Assembly (NCBI RefSeq): GCF_024213195.1
Contig: NZ_JANAVF010000004.1
Location: forward strand, 62,001 to 126,000
DNA: 64,000 nucleotides
Direction of reading: 5' to 3'
Source: Streptomyces sp. TBY4
GTDB lineage: Bacteria > Actinomycetota > Actinomycetes > Streptomycetales > Streptomycetaceae
Position numbers and translations under genes: made by a program. Shown here piece after piece: positions 28,569 through 38,646 of this stretch (position 1 is the first letter of the stretch; each line of letters begins with the position of its first letter). The notes beneath the pieces were generated by a model, which saw only the letters and a program-made list of their open reading frames with translations, did no database searches and had not been told where the DNA came from.

Positions 28569-28882
28569 CTGGGGTGTTCCTCCGTGGAAGTGCGGGGACG
28601 CACGGCACGCGCGGAGGAGTCACTGCAAATCGTGCGGCCCGCCCCCCGGCACTGCCCGCGGCACTCTTTCCCCGCATCGTCGTCGGGCCGGACCGGGCTT
28701 GTCCAGCCGGGACGCCGCGGGCCGGGCACTTGTTGTGCAAGTGCAACGAACCCGGAACGGGGCGGGGACGAAGCGGCAGCGCGGCGGCAGCGCGGCGGCA
28801 GCGTCGCCGGAAACGGCGCCGGTCGGGCCGTGCGGGGGGCCGCGACTGGATCCGCGGCCGCTCCATCCGGGAGGATGGGTCC
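28569..28882. other. Divergent gap upstream of folD (314 bp)
   Basis: There is no gene here. The gap holds the promoters of folD and the divergent membrane-protein gene, an inverted repeat at 28726-28744, and a direct repeat of GCGGCA(G) units at about 28771-28802. I looked for a ZTP-type leader here and did not find one. Confidence 0.5.
28726..28744. promoter_or_regulatory. Inverted repeat in the folD upstream region
   Basis: GCACTTG-TTGTG-CAAGTGC has perfect 7-bp arms around a 5-bp spacer, 139 bp before the folD ATG. It could be an operator for a dimeric regulator or a small hairpin; the sequence alone does not tell. Confidence 0.4.
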
Positions 28883-29735
28883 ATGACTGCCCAGATTCTC
28901 GACGGCAAGGCCACCGCAGCCGCGATCAAGTCCGAACTGACCGCCCGCGTGGCGGCGCTCAAGGCCCGGGGCATCACCCCGGGCCTCGGCACCCTGCTGG
29001 TCGGCGACGACCCGGGCAGCCGCTGGTACGTCAACGGCAAGCACAAGGACTGCGCCGAGGTCGGCATCGCCTCCCTCCAGCGCGAACTGCCCGCGACGGC
29101 CTCCCAGGAGGACATCGAGGAGGTCGTGCGGGAGCTGAACGCCAACCCGGAGTGCACCGGCTACATCGTGCAACTCCCGCTTCCCAAGGGCATCGACACC
29201 AACCGCGTCCTGGAGCTGATGGACCCGGCGAAGGACGCCGACGGCCTGCACCCGATGTCGCTCGGCAGGCTGGTCCTGAACGAGCCGGGCCCGCTGCCGT
29301 GCACCCCGTACGGGATCGTCCAGCTGCTGCGCCACCACGGCGTCGAGATCAACGGCGCGCACGTGGTCGTCCTCGGCCGCGGGATCACCGTCGGCCGGTC
29401 CATCGGCCTGCTGCTCACCCGCAAGTCCGAGAACGCCACCGTGACCCTGTGCCACACCGGTACCCGCGACCTCTCCGGACTGCTGCGCCAGGCGGACATC
29501 GTCGTCGCGGCGGCCGGCGTGCCGCACCTGGTGAAGCCGGAGGACGTGAAGCCCGGCGCGGCCGTCCTCGACGTCGGCGTCAGCCGCGACGAGAACGGCA
29601 AGATCGTCGGGGACGTGCACCCCGGGGTCGCCGACGTGGCCGGCTGGATCTCCCCGAACCCGGGCGGAGTCGGCCCGATGACGCGCGCGCAGCTGCTCGT
29701 CAACGTGGTCGAGGCCGCCGAGCGGGCGGTTCCCC

Positions 29736-29746
<11 letters not shown>
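28883..29746 (+). CDS. folD: Methylene-THF dehydrogenase / methenyl-THF cyclohydrolase
   Basis: This 287-residue bifunctional enzyme interconverts 5,10-methylene-THF and 10-formyl-THF, the donor used by PurN and PurH. The Tyr-Lys catalytic motif is [16 protein letters not shown] (near residues 48-63) and [10 protein letters not shown] is conserved. The NADP-binding loop reads GRGITVGRS where many homologues have GRSxIVG. ATG 28883 is preceded by GGGAGG. The DUF3017 gene overlaps its end by 11 bp. Confidence 0.96.
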
Positions 29747-31476
<1,730 letters not shown>

Positions 31477-31531
31477 TCGGTTTCGTACGGCCGGGCCGCG
31501 CAGGCCCCCGTACGAGCGGTACGAACACCAC

Positions 31532-31561
31532 AACGCCCCGGCCAAACCTGGCCGGGGCGTT
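31532..31561 (+). terminator. Terminator of mdh
   Basis: A 12-bp stem (AACGCCCCGGCC with GGCCGGGGCGTT) and a 6-nt AAACCT loop are followed by TTGG, 55 bp after the mdh stop. Confidence 0.92.
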
Positions 31562-31611
31562 TGGCGTGAATCGTTCTGTCGCCGCATGGAGGGGAACCCT
31601 AGGGTCGGTCG

Positions 31612-33306
31612 GTGACCGAGAATGCGATTCCCCAGCAGCCGGGCGGCAGTTGGGCCGGTCCCCCCGCGGGCCGCCCCCCGGTGCACCCCTCCCTCAGCGA
31701 GGCCGGCCGCTTCCTGTGTGCGGGCACGTACCTCGACGCCGGGTACCGCGACCGGGTCATCGACGAGCTGTACGTCCACGAGGAACGGATCGTCGCCCCC
31801 TCCTACGGCTACGACGCCTCCCGGGTCCTCGCCCACGCGCTGCGCGCCCGCCGCGCCGAGCTCGGCTGGGCCGCCGGGGTCCTCGGGGCCTGGTTCGTCG
31901 GCTCCCTCCTCACGGGCGGGGCCCTCGCCGTATTCGTCCTGCCCTTCCTGCTGCTGAGCCTCGCCGACTGGCTGCGCGCCCGGAACGTCCCGGCGCTCCG
32001 CGTGCTGTCGGTGATCCTGCGGATCTACGTCTGGTGGGCGCTGGCCCTCGTCCTGCTGGCCTTCGGATTCGGCGGGTTCGCGCTGCTCAGCCTCCTGGAC
32101 GGCAGCGGCTTCATGCCCTTCGCCCCTGAGGAGGCGGGCCTCGCCGGCGGCGCCGTCTGGTGGCTTCCGGTGGTCTTCGCCGGAGTGGTCACCGTCGTGG
32201 GCCTCCAGCGCGGCCACGTCTTCCGGACCATCGCCACCGACCTCGCCGAGCGCCGCTACGCCGACCACGCGAACGACCAAGCCGAGGCCACCGAGGGGGC
32301 CCGCTTCCAGCGGGTCCGCCAGCGCATCAGGGCCGAGCAGCACGCGCCGATGATCATGTACGACGTCAACGACCCGTTCTGCGGGGCGGGTGATCCCTTC
32401 CGGCCCTGGCAGCTGTCCGTGGAACTGCGCCCGCGCGAGGACCTCGGCCCGGACCGCAAGCCCGTACCGGTCACCAACGCCCACATCCTGGCGCGGATCG
32501 TGCCGCTGCTGGAACGCCTGCGGGTGCCCTCCCCGCACGGTTCCCCGGAGCAGGCCGCCGCCGTGGGCGACCGGCTGCGCGAACTGGTCCTTGACGAGTG
32601 CGTGTTCCTGCCCGCGGGCGGGCTCCCGCACCGGGACACCGCGCAGGTCGTGCACGGGCAGTTCGGCGAGCAGCGGGCCGCCGCCATCGAGGAGGGCGGC
32701 GAGCGCCGCCGGCACTTCCTGCGCGTGCGGGTGGGCGGCTGGGACGAGAACCTCGTCGTCACCGTCTTCGTACGGGTCCACACGCAGGGCGGGATGATGA
32801 TGCTGGAGGTCGCCCCGCACGTGCTGCTGCCCGTCCGGACCGACTTCCACAACGCCGACGCGGACGCCCAGCGCTACCGCAACAACAGCGCCCTGGGCAA
32901 GGCCGTCTGGGCCCTGCGCAACACCCCCGGCTCCCTCGCGGCCTCCGCGACCACGCTGGGGCGCGGGCTGGCGAGCTGGTGGCGGATCGTCACCGGCGGC
33001 CACGGCGGGGCCCGGCCCGAGGGGCCGCGGGTCTCGGTGCGCGAGCTGGCCTCCGAGGACAACGGCTCGCTGTTCCACCTGATGGACCTCGACCGCTTCC
33101 TGAAGACGATCCAGGACCGAGTCGTCGGGGGCATCGTCCTCGCGCTCCACGAAGCGGGCTGGCACACCGAGGAGTTCGCGCAGCGCGCGGTCAACGTCGC
33201 CGAGGGCGGGGTGTTCATCCAGTCGGTGAACCACAGCGCGTTCAGCATCGGCGGCAGCAACAACACCAACAGCACCAAGGGCAAGGGGAGCACCGGTGGC
33301 AACTGA
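31612..33306 (+). CDS. Multipass membrane protein with C-terminal Gly/Asn motif
   Basis: The 564-residue protein is of unknown function. About five hydrophobic helices lie between residues 82 and 205. A large soluble domain follows (APMIMYDVNDPFCGAGDPF near 245, VEVAPHVLLPVRTDF-like region near 402). The C-terminus carries VNHSAFSIGGSNNTNS (about residues 538-553). An almost identical motif opens the next protein, whose gene overlaps this one by 11 bp. The organisation (membrane domain plus short terminal motif shared with a neighbour) resembles amyloid-type signalling pairs, but this is inference. GTG 31612 is used after GGGTCGGTCG. Confidence 0.75.
   Translation: MTENAIPQQPGGSWAGPPAGRPPVHPSLSEAGRFLCAGTYLDAGYRDRVIDELYVHEERIVAPSYGYDASRVLAHALRARRAELGWAAGVLGAWFVGSLLTGGALAVFVLPFLLLSLADWLRARNVPALRVLSVILRIYVWWALALVLLAFGFGGFALLSLLDGSGFMPFAPEEAGLAGGAVWWLPVVFAGVVTVVGLQRGHVFRTIATDLAERRYADHANDQAEATEGARFQRVRQRIRAEQHAPMIMYDVNDPFCGAGDPFRPWQLSVELRPREDLGPDRKPVPVTNAHILARIVPLLERLRVPSPHGSPEQAAAVGDRLRELVLDECVFLPAGGLPHRDTAQVVHGQFGEQRAAAIEEGGERRRHFLRVRVGGWDENLVVTVFVRVHTQGGMMMLEVAPHVLLPVRTDFHNADADAQRYRNNSALGKAVWALRNTPGSLAASATTLGRGLASWWRIVTGGHGGARPEGPRVSVRELASEDNGSLFHLMDLDRFLKTIQDRVVGGIVLALHEAGWHTEEFAQRAVNVAEGGVFIQSVNHSAFSIGGSNNTNSTKGKGSTGGN
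33235..33273 (+). repeat. Shared-motif sequence, copy 1 (3' end of 31612-33306)
   Basis: This 39-bp segment encodes SAFSIGGSNNTNS and matches 33380-33418 at 37 of 39 positions. The same frame is used in both genes. Confidence 0.85.
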
Positions 33307-33700
33307 AAACGGCGGTACGGGTACGGGTACGGGCGCGGCCGGGCAGGAGCCCGCGGTCCGCATCGGCGAGGTCACGGGCAGCGCGTTCAGCATCGGCGGC
33401 AGCAACCACACCAACACCGTGCACCACGGGGGAGCGGCCGCGGACACCGTCGGTCCGCAGGAACTCCTCGACGCCGTACTGGAGCTCCGCGCGGCCCTCG
33501 TACGCCTGCCGCGCGGCGCGGACAGGACGGCGCTCGACGCCGAACTGGACGGGGTCGCGGAGGGCCTGGAGGGCGCCGCGGACATCCGCCCCGGCCTGGC
33601 CCCCCGGCTCCGTGGGGCCCTGGAACGCTGGGCCCCGCTGGTGGAGTCGGTCAGCGCCGCCACCGCCCTGGCCGGCCTCCTGACCACCCTGGGAGCCTGA
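33296..33700 (+). CDS. Small helical protein with N-terminal Gly/Asn motif
   Basis: The 134-residue protein has a Gly/Thr-rich start, then GSAFSIGGSNHTNTVHHGG (about residues 28-46), then a helical domain (PQELLDAVLELRAALV to the end). Its gene begins at a GTG inside the previous gene and is followed 3 bp later by the next GTG, so all three are one operon. The motif almost repeats the C-terminal motif of the upstream membrane protein. No known function; a sensor or adaptor role is possible. Confidence 0.75.
   Translation: MATENGGTGTGTGAAGQEPAVRIGEVTGSAFSIGGSNHTNTVHHGGAAADTVGPQELLDAVLELRAALVRLPRGADRTALDAELDGVAEGLEGAADIRPGLAPRLRGALERWAPLVESVSAATALAGLLTTLGA
33380..33418 (+). repeat. Shared-motif sequence, copy 2 (5' part of 33296-33700)
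   Basis: This is the second 39-bp copy, encoding SAFSIGGSNHTNT, with only two base differences from 33235-33273. A VHHGG extension follows here and is absent in the first copy. Confidence 0.85.
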
Positions 33701-33703
33701 CCC

Positions 33704-35257
33704 GTGCCCCCGCAGAACACCCCCCACTGGGACCCCACAACCCAACGCTGGATCACCACCCCGAACCCGACCCCACCCAGGCCCCAGACACCACCCCCGA
33801 CCCCGTCTCCGGCTCAGGCTCCGGGCCCGGCTCAGGGTCAGGGCCCGGCTCAGGGTCAGGACCCGGCTCCGGGTCAGGGCCCGGCTCCAGCTCCGGTCCC
33901 GGCTCCGGGCTACGACCCGGCCTCCGGGCCACCACCGGCGACTCCGGCTCCCAGCTCAGATGGGGCCCCTGAGCCGCAGCAGCGGCCAGGCCAGGGCTCG
34001 CCCGCGGGCTCAGCCCCGGCTCCGGGCTATGACCCGGCCTTCGCGCCGCCACCGGCGACTCCGGCTCCCAGCTCCGATCCGGCCCCTGAGCCGCAGCCGC
34101 CGGCCTCGGGCCAGGGCCAGGGTTCGACCTCGGGACAGGGCTCGGCCTCGGGTGCAGCCCCGGCCCCGGCCCCGGGCTCCGGCCCGGTCGTCGGGTCGCC
34201 GCCGGCGCCTGCTTCCGGGCCGGGGGCTGCGTCCGCGCAGGGTTACTACCCGGCTCCCGGGGCGCCGCAGGCGACCCCGATCCCGGCTCCGGCTCCGGGT
34301 TACGACCCGCTTTCCGGGGCGGCGCCTGCGGCTGCCCCGGTCTACGGCCCGGGCCCCGGCCCGGCTCCGGCGCCGGGGTACCCCCCGGCCGCGGGTCCGG
34401 GCCCGGGCCCCGGCCCGGCTCCGGCGCCGGGGTACCCCCCGGCCGCGGGTCCGGTGCCCGGGTACGGGCCGGGGGCGGCGGGGGCGCAGGATACGTACAC
34501 CTACCCGTACCCCGCGTATCCGCACGCGCAGCCGGTGCACACCGACCCGCCCCGGCCCGCGCGGGCCGGCGGGCGGTGGCTGACGCCGACCACGGCGGCC
34601 GTCGCCGTGGCGGCGCTCGCGATCGGCGCGGCCACGGTGTGGTTCGTGGCGCGGGATTCCGGCGAGCAGCCGCCGGCACAGGCGGGGCCGCCCGCGTCCA
34701 GCGCCCCAGCCGGCGGGGACGCCGTGGGCACGCCCGAGTCCACGGAGGAGCCCACCCGCTCCCCATCGCCGACGGGCACCGGCAGCCCCACCGCCACACC
34801 CAGCCCGAGCGGTAGCGACACCGCCCACGAGACGGTGAGCGACCCGAAGGGCTTCACCATCGCCGTGCCCTCCGGATGGCTCCGGGAGGACGGCACGACG
34901 GGAGTCTTCTACCGCTCTCCCGACCGCGCCGCCCTGGTCCAGATCTTCCAGGTGAGCGAGCCCGGACTGACCCCGCTCGCCGCGGTCCAGGGGGCTTCCA
35001 CCTACTTGCGCGCCCAGACCACCGGCTACCAGGAGATCCGCGTGGGCGCGGCCCAGGGCGCCCCCGAGGGCGGCGAGCTGGTCTACGAGTACGACAGCGC
35101 GGAATCGCACGGCCGGCGCCGTGGCGTGGAACGGGTCTTCGTCGCGCAGGACGGCAAGAAGTGGGCCGTCCTGACGGCCGGCCCGGCGGGCGAGTGGACC
35201 CTCACCCAGGCCCACCACAAGGCCGCCCTGGCCGCCTTCCGCCCCGCGGGCGGCTGA
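33704..35257 (+). CDS. Pro/Ala/Gly-rich membrane protein with extracellular domain
   Basis: The 517-residue protein begins with WDPTTQRWIT, a short Trp-containing motif. About 260 residues of low-complexity Pro/Ala/Gly/Gln repeats follow, including two copies of APGYDPxxxPPPATPAPSSD. One membrane helix (TAAVAVAALAIGAATVWFV, near 295-313), a Ser/Thr/Pro stalk and a C-terminal domain of about 145 residues (DPKGFTIAVPSGWLRED onward) complete it. The last resembles the extracellular DcrB/PsbP-like domains seen on actinobacterial membrane proteins. It starts at GTG 33704, 3 bp after the previous stop. Function unknown. Confidence 0.75.
   Translation: MPPQNTPHWDPTTQRWITTPNPTPPRPQTPPPTPSPAQAPGPAQGQGPAQGQDPAPGQGPAPAPVPAPGYDPASGPPPATPAPSSDGAPEPQQRPGQGSPAGSAPAPGYDPAFAPPPATPAPSSDPAPEPQPPASGQGQGSTSGQGSASGAAPAPAPGSGPVVGSPPAPASGPGAASAQGYYPAPGAPQATPIPAPAPGYDPLSGAAPAAAPVYGPGPGPAPAPGYPPAAGPGPGPGPAPAPGYPPAAGPVPGYGPGAAGAQDTYTYPYPAYPHAQPVHTDPPRPARAGGRWLTPTTAAVAVAALAIGAATVWFVARDSGEQPPAQAGPPASSAPAGGDAVGTPESTEEPTRSPSPTGTGSPTATPSPSGSDTAHETVSDPKGFTIAVPSGWLREDGTTGVFYRSPDRAALVQIFQVSEPGLTPLAAVQGASTYLRAQTTGYQEIRVGAAQGAPEGGELVYEYDSAESHGRRRGVERVFVAQDGKKWAVLTAGPAGEWTLTQAHHKAALAAFRPAGG
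34351..34454 (+). repeat. 54-bp in-frame tandem duplication
   Basis: Two almost exact copies begin at 34351 and 34405, each coding for an 18-residue Pro/Gly/Ala unit containing APGYPPAAG. The period is a multiple of three, so the frame is kept. Confidence 0.85.
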
Positions 35258-35276
35258 CGGGCGGGCGGCCGGTCGC

Positions 35277-35768
35277 CTACTTGTTGTACATCCCCGGGGT
35301 GTAGTGCCCCGGGGTCAGGCGCGTGGTGACGCCGATGCGGTTCCAGACGTTGATCGCGGCGATCAGGGCGATCACCTGGGCCAGTTCCTTCTCCTCGAAG
35401 TGCCGCGCGGCCCGCTCGTAGACCTCGTCGGGCACGAAACCGTCCGTCAGGACGGTCACCGCCTCCGTCAGTTCGATCGCGGCGAGCTCCTTCTCCGTGT
35501 AGAAGTGCCGCGACTCCTCCCAGGCGCCGAGCAGCAGCAGCCGCTCCACGTCCTCGCCCGCCGCGAGGGCGTCCTTGGAGTGCATGTCGATGCAGAAGGC
35601 GCAGTGGTTGATCTGCGAGGCGCGCAGCTTGACCAGCTCGACCAGGGCCGGGTCCAGTCCCTTGGCGGCGGCCGCGTCCAGGGCCACCGCGGCCCGGTAG
35701 AACTCCGGTGCGAGCTTCGCCAGCTGCATGCGGGGGGTGTGCTCGGGTGCCTTCTCGGTGTGGTTCAT
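35277..35768 (-). CDS. AhpD/carboxymuconolactone decarboxylase-like protein
   Basis: The 163-residue all-helical protein belongs to the AhpD-like family. The redox CxxC motif with its downstream His is intact in NHCAFCIDMHSK (near residue 56), which suggests peroxidase-associated disulfide activity rather than the lactone decarboxylase reaction. The ATG at 35768 lies only 47 bp from the divergent PdxR/MocR-type regulator, which probably controls it; this divergent pair is common in actinobacteria. Confidence 0.9.
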   Translation of the reverse strand: MNHTEKAPEHTPRMQLAKLAPEFYRAAVALDAAAAKGLDPALVELVKLRASQINHCAFCIDMHSKDALAAGEDVERLLLLGAWEESRHFYTEKELAAIELTEAVTVLTDGFVPDEVYERAARHFEEKELAQVIALIAAINVWNRIGVTTRLTPGHYTPGMYNK

Positions 35769-35815
35769 GGAAGCCAGCCTAGGAGCCGGGCGGCCCGCGG
35801 ATATGGTCCATCTCC

Positions 35816-37246
35816 ATGACGGAATCGTGGGCCACTTTCGGCGCCGACCTGCATCTGGAACCGGTCCCGGGGCGCGGTGTCCGGGCCGGGCTGGCCGAAG
35901 CGCTGCGCGAGGCCGCGCGCAGCGGGCGGCTGGCCCCGGGGACCCGGCTGCCGTCCTCGCGGTCGCTCGCGGTGGACCTCGGGATCGCCCGCAACACCGT
36001 CGCCGAGGCCTACGCCGAACTCGTCGCCGAAGGCTGGCTGACCGCGCGCCGGGGCTCCGGGACCCGGGTCGCGGAGCGGGCCCGCATCGGGGCCGGGGCC
36101 GGGACCGGGGCCGGGGTGCGGCGGCCCGCGGCGGCCGTACCCGTACGGCGCCCCGTGCGCGCGCAGACCTCGTACAGCCTGAAGCCCGGTTCCCCGGACC
36201 TGGGCGGCTTCCCGCGCGCCGCCTGGCTGACGGCGGCCCGGCGGGCGCTGACCCGGGCCCCGAACGAGGCCTTCGGGTACGCCGACCCGCGCGGCCGTGT
36301 CGAGCTGCGCGAGGCGCTCGCCGGGTACCTGGCGCGGGCCCGCGGGGTGTACGCGGACCCGGAGCACATCGTGCTGTGCGCGGGCTTCGGCCAGGGCCTG
36401 CTGCTGCTCGCGAGGACGCTGCGGGCGCGCCGGATCCGGGAGATCGCGGTGGAGGGGTACGGGCTGGACGTGCACCGGGACCTGCTGGCCGGCGCCGGGC
36501 TGCGGACGCGGCCGCTGGTGGTGGACGGGGAGGGGGCCCGCACCACCGGGCTGGCCGGCGCCGGTCCGGGCGTCGGGGCGGTCCTGCTGACGCCGGCGCA
36601 CCAGTTCCCGACGGGCGCCGCGCTGACGCCCGGGCGGCGGGCGGCGGCGGTGGACTGGGCGCGGTCCACGGGCGGGCTGATCCTGGAGGACGACTACGAC
36701 GGGGAGTTCCGCTACGACCGCCAGCCGGTGGGCGCGCTCCAGGGTCTGGACCCGGACCGGGTGGTCTACCTGGGCACGGCGTCGAAATCCCTGGCGCCGG
36801 GGCTGCGCATGGGCTGGATGGTGGTGCCGGGGCCGCTGATGGACGAGGTGCTCGCGGTGAAGGGGCCGGCCGACTGGAACTCCGGCGCGCTGGACCAGCT
36901 GACGCTCGCCGAGTTCATCCGGGCGGGGGCGTACGACCGGCACGTGCGGGAGATGCGGCTGCGGTACCGGCGGCGGCGCGACGAGCTGGTGGCGGCCGTG
37001 GGGGAGCGGGCGGTGGTCTCCGGCATCGCTGCCGGGCTGCACGCGGTGCTGGACCTTCCGGCGGGCGGGGAGCGGGCGGCCCTGCGGGCGGCCGCCTGGC
37101 AGGATCTGGGGCTGCTGCCGCTGTCGTTCTTCCGGCATCCGGATGCGGTGATGCCCTCGCGGGAGGCCCTGGTCGTGGGCTTCGGGACCCCGACCCAGAG
37201 CGCCTGGGCCCCGACCCTGGCAGCCCTGATCGCTGCGCTCCCGTGA
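35816..37246 (+). CDS. PdxR/MocR-family regulator (GntR HTH plus aminotransferase domain)
   Basis: The 476-residue regulator has an N-terminal winged helix (GTRLPSSRSLAVDLGIARNT, about 45-64) and a class I aminotransferase-like domain. The PLP lysine is in YLGTASKSLAPGLRMGW, with the preceding DYDGEFRYDR. Such proteins sense PLP or a PLP-bound amino compound; the best studied, PdxR, controls vitamin B6 synthesis. No pdx genes are nearby, so the likely target is the adjacent divergent AhpD-like gene. ATG 35816 is used. Confidence 0.92.
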   Translation: MTESWATFGADLHLEPVPGRGVRAGLAEALREAARSGRLAPGTRLPSSRSLAVDLGIARNTVAEAYAELVAEGWLTARRGSGTRVAERARIGAGAGTGAGVRRPAAAVPVRRPVRAQTSYSLKPGSPDLGGFPRAAWLTAARRALTRAPNEAFGYADPRGRVELREALAGYLARARGVYADPEHIVLCAGFGQGLLLLARTLRARRIREIAVEGYGLDVHRDLLAGAGLRTRPLVVDGEGARTTGLAGAGPGVGAVLLTPAHQFPTGAALTPGRRAAAVDWARSTGGLILEDDYDGEFRYDRQPVGALQGLDPDRVVYLGTASKSLAPGLRMGWMVVPGPLMDEVLAVKGPADWNSGALDQLTLAEFIRAGAYDRHVREMRLRYRRRRDELVAAVGERAVVSGIAAGLHAVLDLPAGGERAALRAAAWQDLGLLPLSFFRHPDAVMPSREALVVGFGTPTQSAWAPTLAALIAALP

Positions 37247-37263
37247 AGGCACCCTGCGGGGCC

Positions 37264-37335
37264 GTCCCCTACCCGCCCTTCCCCCGTTCCCCGGGCGCTG
37301 CCCGGACCCCGGTCCTCAAGCGCCGGACGGGCTGG
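37264..37335 (+). repeat. Intergenic palindromic repeat
   Basis: One copy of the family seen at 9313-9580: TCCCCTACCCGCCCTT at the left end and CCTCAAGCGCCGG (one base changed in the core) at the right end. It lies between the convergent MocR-type and EamA-like genes and may act as their terminator. Confidence 0.8.
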
Positions 37336-37361
37336 ATGTGGCCGCGTCGGCCCGCACGTGG

Positions 37362-38204
37362 TCAGGGGCTCCGTTGCTGCGCCGGGGGTTCGCCGAAGCG
37401 GGCCAGGGCCAGGGAGCCGGCTACGGCTACCGCGAAGCCCGTGATCGCCAGCCAGGTCAGGCCCTCGCGGGTGCGATCGCCGAGCCAGGCCACGCCCACC
37501 ACCGCCGGGCCGATCGTTTCGCCCAGCACCATCCCGGCCGTCGCCACCGTCACCGAGCCCCGCGCCAGCGCCGAGGTGAGGAGGAGGAACGCCGCGCCGC
37601 CGCCGAGGAGGAGGGCGTAGAACGCCGGGTTGGAGAGGGCGGAGAGCGAGATGTCGTCGATGAGGCGGACCGCCACCTCCACGACTCCGAAGCCCGTGCC
37701 GGCGGCCAGACCCAGCGTCAGGGCCCGGCTGCGGTCCGGGAGCCGGCCCGCCACGGCCCCGACCACGAGGATCAGCCCCGCCACCGCCAGCAGCCCCAGT
37801 TTCAGTGCGAGCGTGCCCCGGCCCGAGCCCTCCTCCCCGGAGGCGAGCCCGAGCATCAGCAGCCCCGCGCAGACCACCGCGACCGCGCCCCACTCCGTCC
37901 GGCTCAGCCGCACCCGCAGCAGCCGCGCCGCGACCACCGCGGTCACCGCGAGGCTGGCCGCGAGGGCCGCGCCCACCGCGTAGATCGGGATGTGCCGCAG
38001 GGCGATGATCTGGAGGACGAAGCCGACCCCGTCGAGCCCGAGCCCGGCGAGATAGCGCCACTGGCGCAGCGCCCGCAGGAAGAGCGCGGCGTCGACCCCG
38101 GAGCCCGTCCCCGGCTCCGCCGCCCGCGCGGCCACCGCCTGCAGGACCGACGCCGTGCCGAAGCACACCGCCGCACCGAGCGCGCAAACCATCCCAATCA
38201 GCAC
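37362..38204 (-). CDS. EamA/DMT-like membrane protein
   Basis: The 280-residue protein has about nine to ten predicted membrane helices. The start MLIGMVCALGAAVCFGTASVLQ and the internal repeat of an EamA-type unit fit the drug/metabolite transporter superfamily, and ETIGPAVVGVAWLGDRT near 230 is typical of the second EamA unit. The substrate is unknown. ATG 38204 is used. It stands alone, divergent from the YgiB-like gene. Confidence 0.82.
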   Translation of the reverse strand: MLIGMVCALGAAVCFGTASVLQAVAARAAEPGTGSGVDAALFLRALRQWRYLAGLGLDGVGFVLQIIALRHIPIYAVGAALAASLAVTAVVAARLLRVRLSRTEWGAVAVVCAGLLMLGLASGEEGSGRGTLALKLGLLAVAGLILVVGAVAGRLPDRSRALTLGLAAGTGFGVVEVAVRLIDDISLSALSNPAFYALLLGGGAAFLLLTSALARGSVTVATAGMVLGETIGPAVVGVAWLGDRTREGLTWLAITGFAVAVAGSLALARFGEPPAQQRSP

Positions 38205-38307
38205 GAACCGACTCTAGGTCACCGATCCCACGTCGGCCGGATTCCGTCGGCCGGGGCGGCCGTTCTAGTCTGTGCGCAGCCGGCCACCCAGGGGGAGCGA
38301 ACAGTCC

Positions 38308-38640
38308 ATGGACAGCAGCACCAGCAGCAGCACCAGCAGTAGCACCGACAGCGCGCGCACCAAGCGCCGCATGCGCTCCGGCACCGTCGCACTCGGCGGC
38401 ATGGGCCTGCTCGCCGCGGCCCTGGTCGCCTGCGGAAGCAGCAACGAGCCCGACAAGCGCTGCGCGGACCGCGCCACCCTGGAGAAGCTGAACACCAAGG
38501 AGTGCAAGAGCGGCGGCCGCGGCTCGTACTACTACGGCGGCACCGTCACGAAGAACAAGGTCAGCGGCGGCAGCTTCGACAAGTCGGCCGTCACCCGCGG
38601 CGGCATCGGCGGCAGCCACAGCAGTTCCTCGGGCGGCTGA
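38308..38640 (+). CDS. YgiB-like small lipoprotein (DUF1190-like)
   Basis: The 110-residue product has a Ser/Thr-rich N-terminus, a basic patch (TKRRMRSG), a hydrophobic segment and a lipobox, LVACGSS. The mature part contains three more Cys and ends with AVTRGGIGGSHSSSSGG. E. coli YgiB has a lipobox, several cysteines and a very similar VTRGGFG end, and its gene precedes ygiC; here a YgiC-like gene follows after 6 bp. This gives a good family assignment despite low overall identity. ATG 38308 follows GGGGGAG at long spacing; an ATG nearer the hydrophobic segment (38371) is possible. Confidence 0.75.
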   Translation: MDSSTSSSTSSSTDSARTKRRMRSGTVALGGMGLLAAALVACGSSNEPDKRCADRATLEKLNTKECKSGGRGSYYYGGTVTKNKVSGGSFDKSAVTRGGIGGSHSSSSGG

Positions 38641-38646
38641 TCAGGC

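Noticed and set aside
25324..28882. ZTP-type leaders before purN or folD
   Set aside because: The GACTGGCG and GCCTGGGC blocks are not found in either upstream region.
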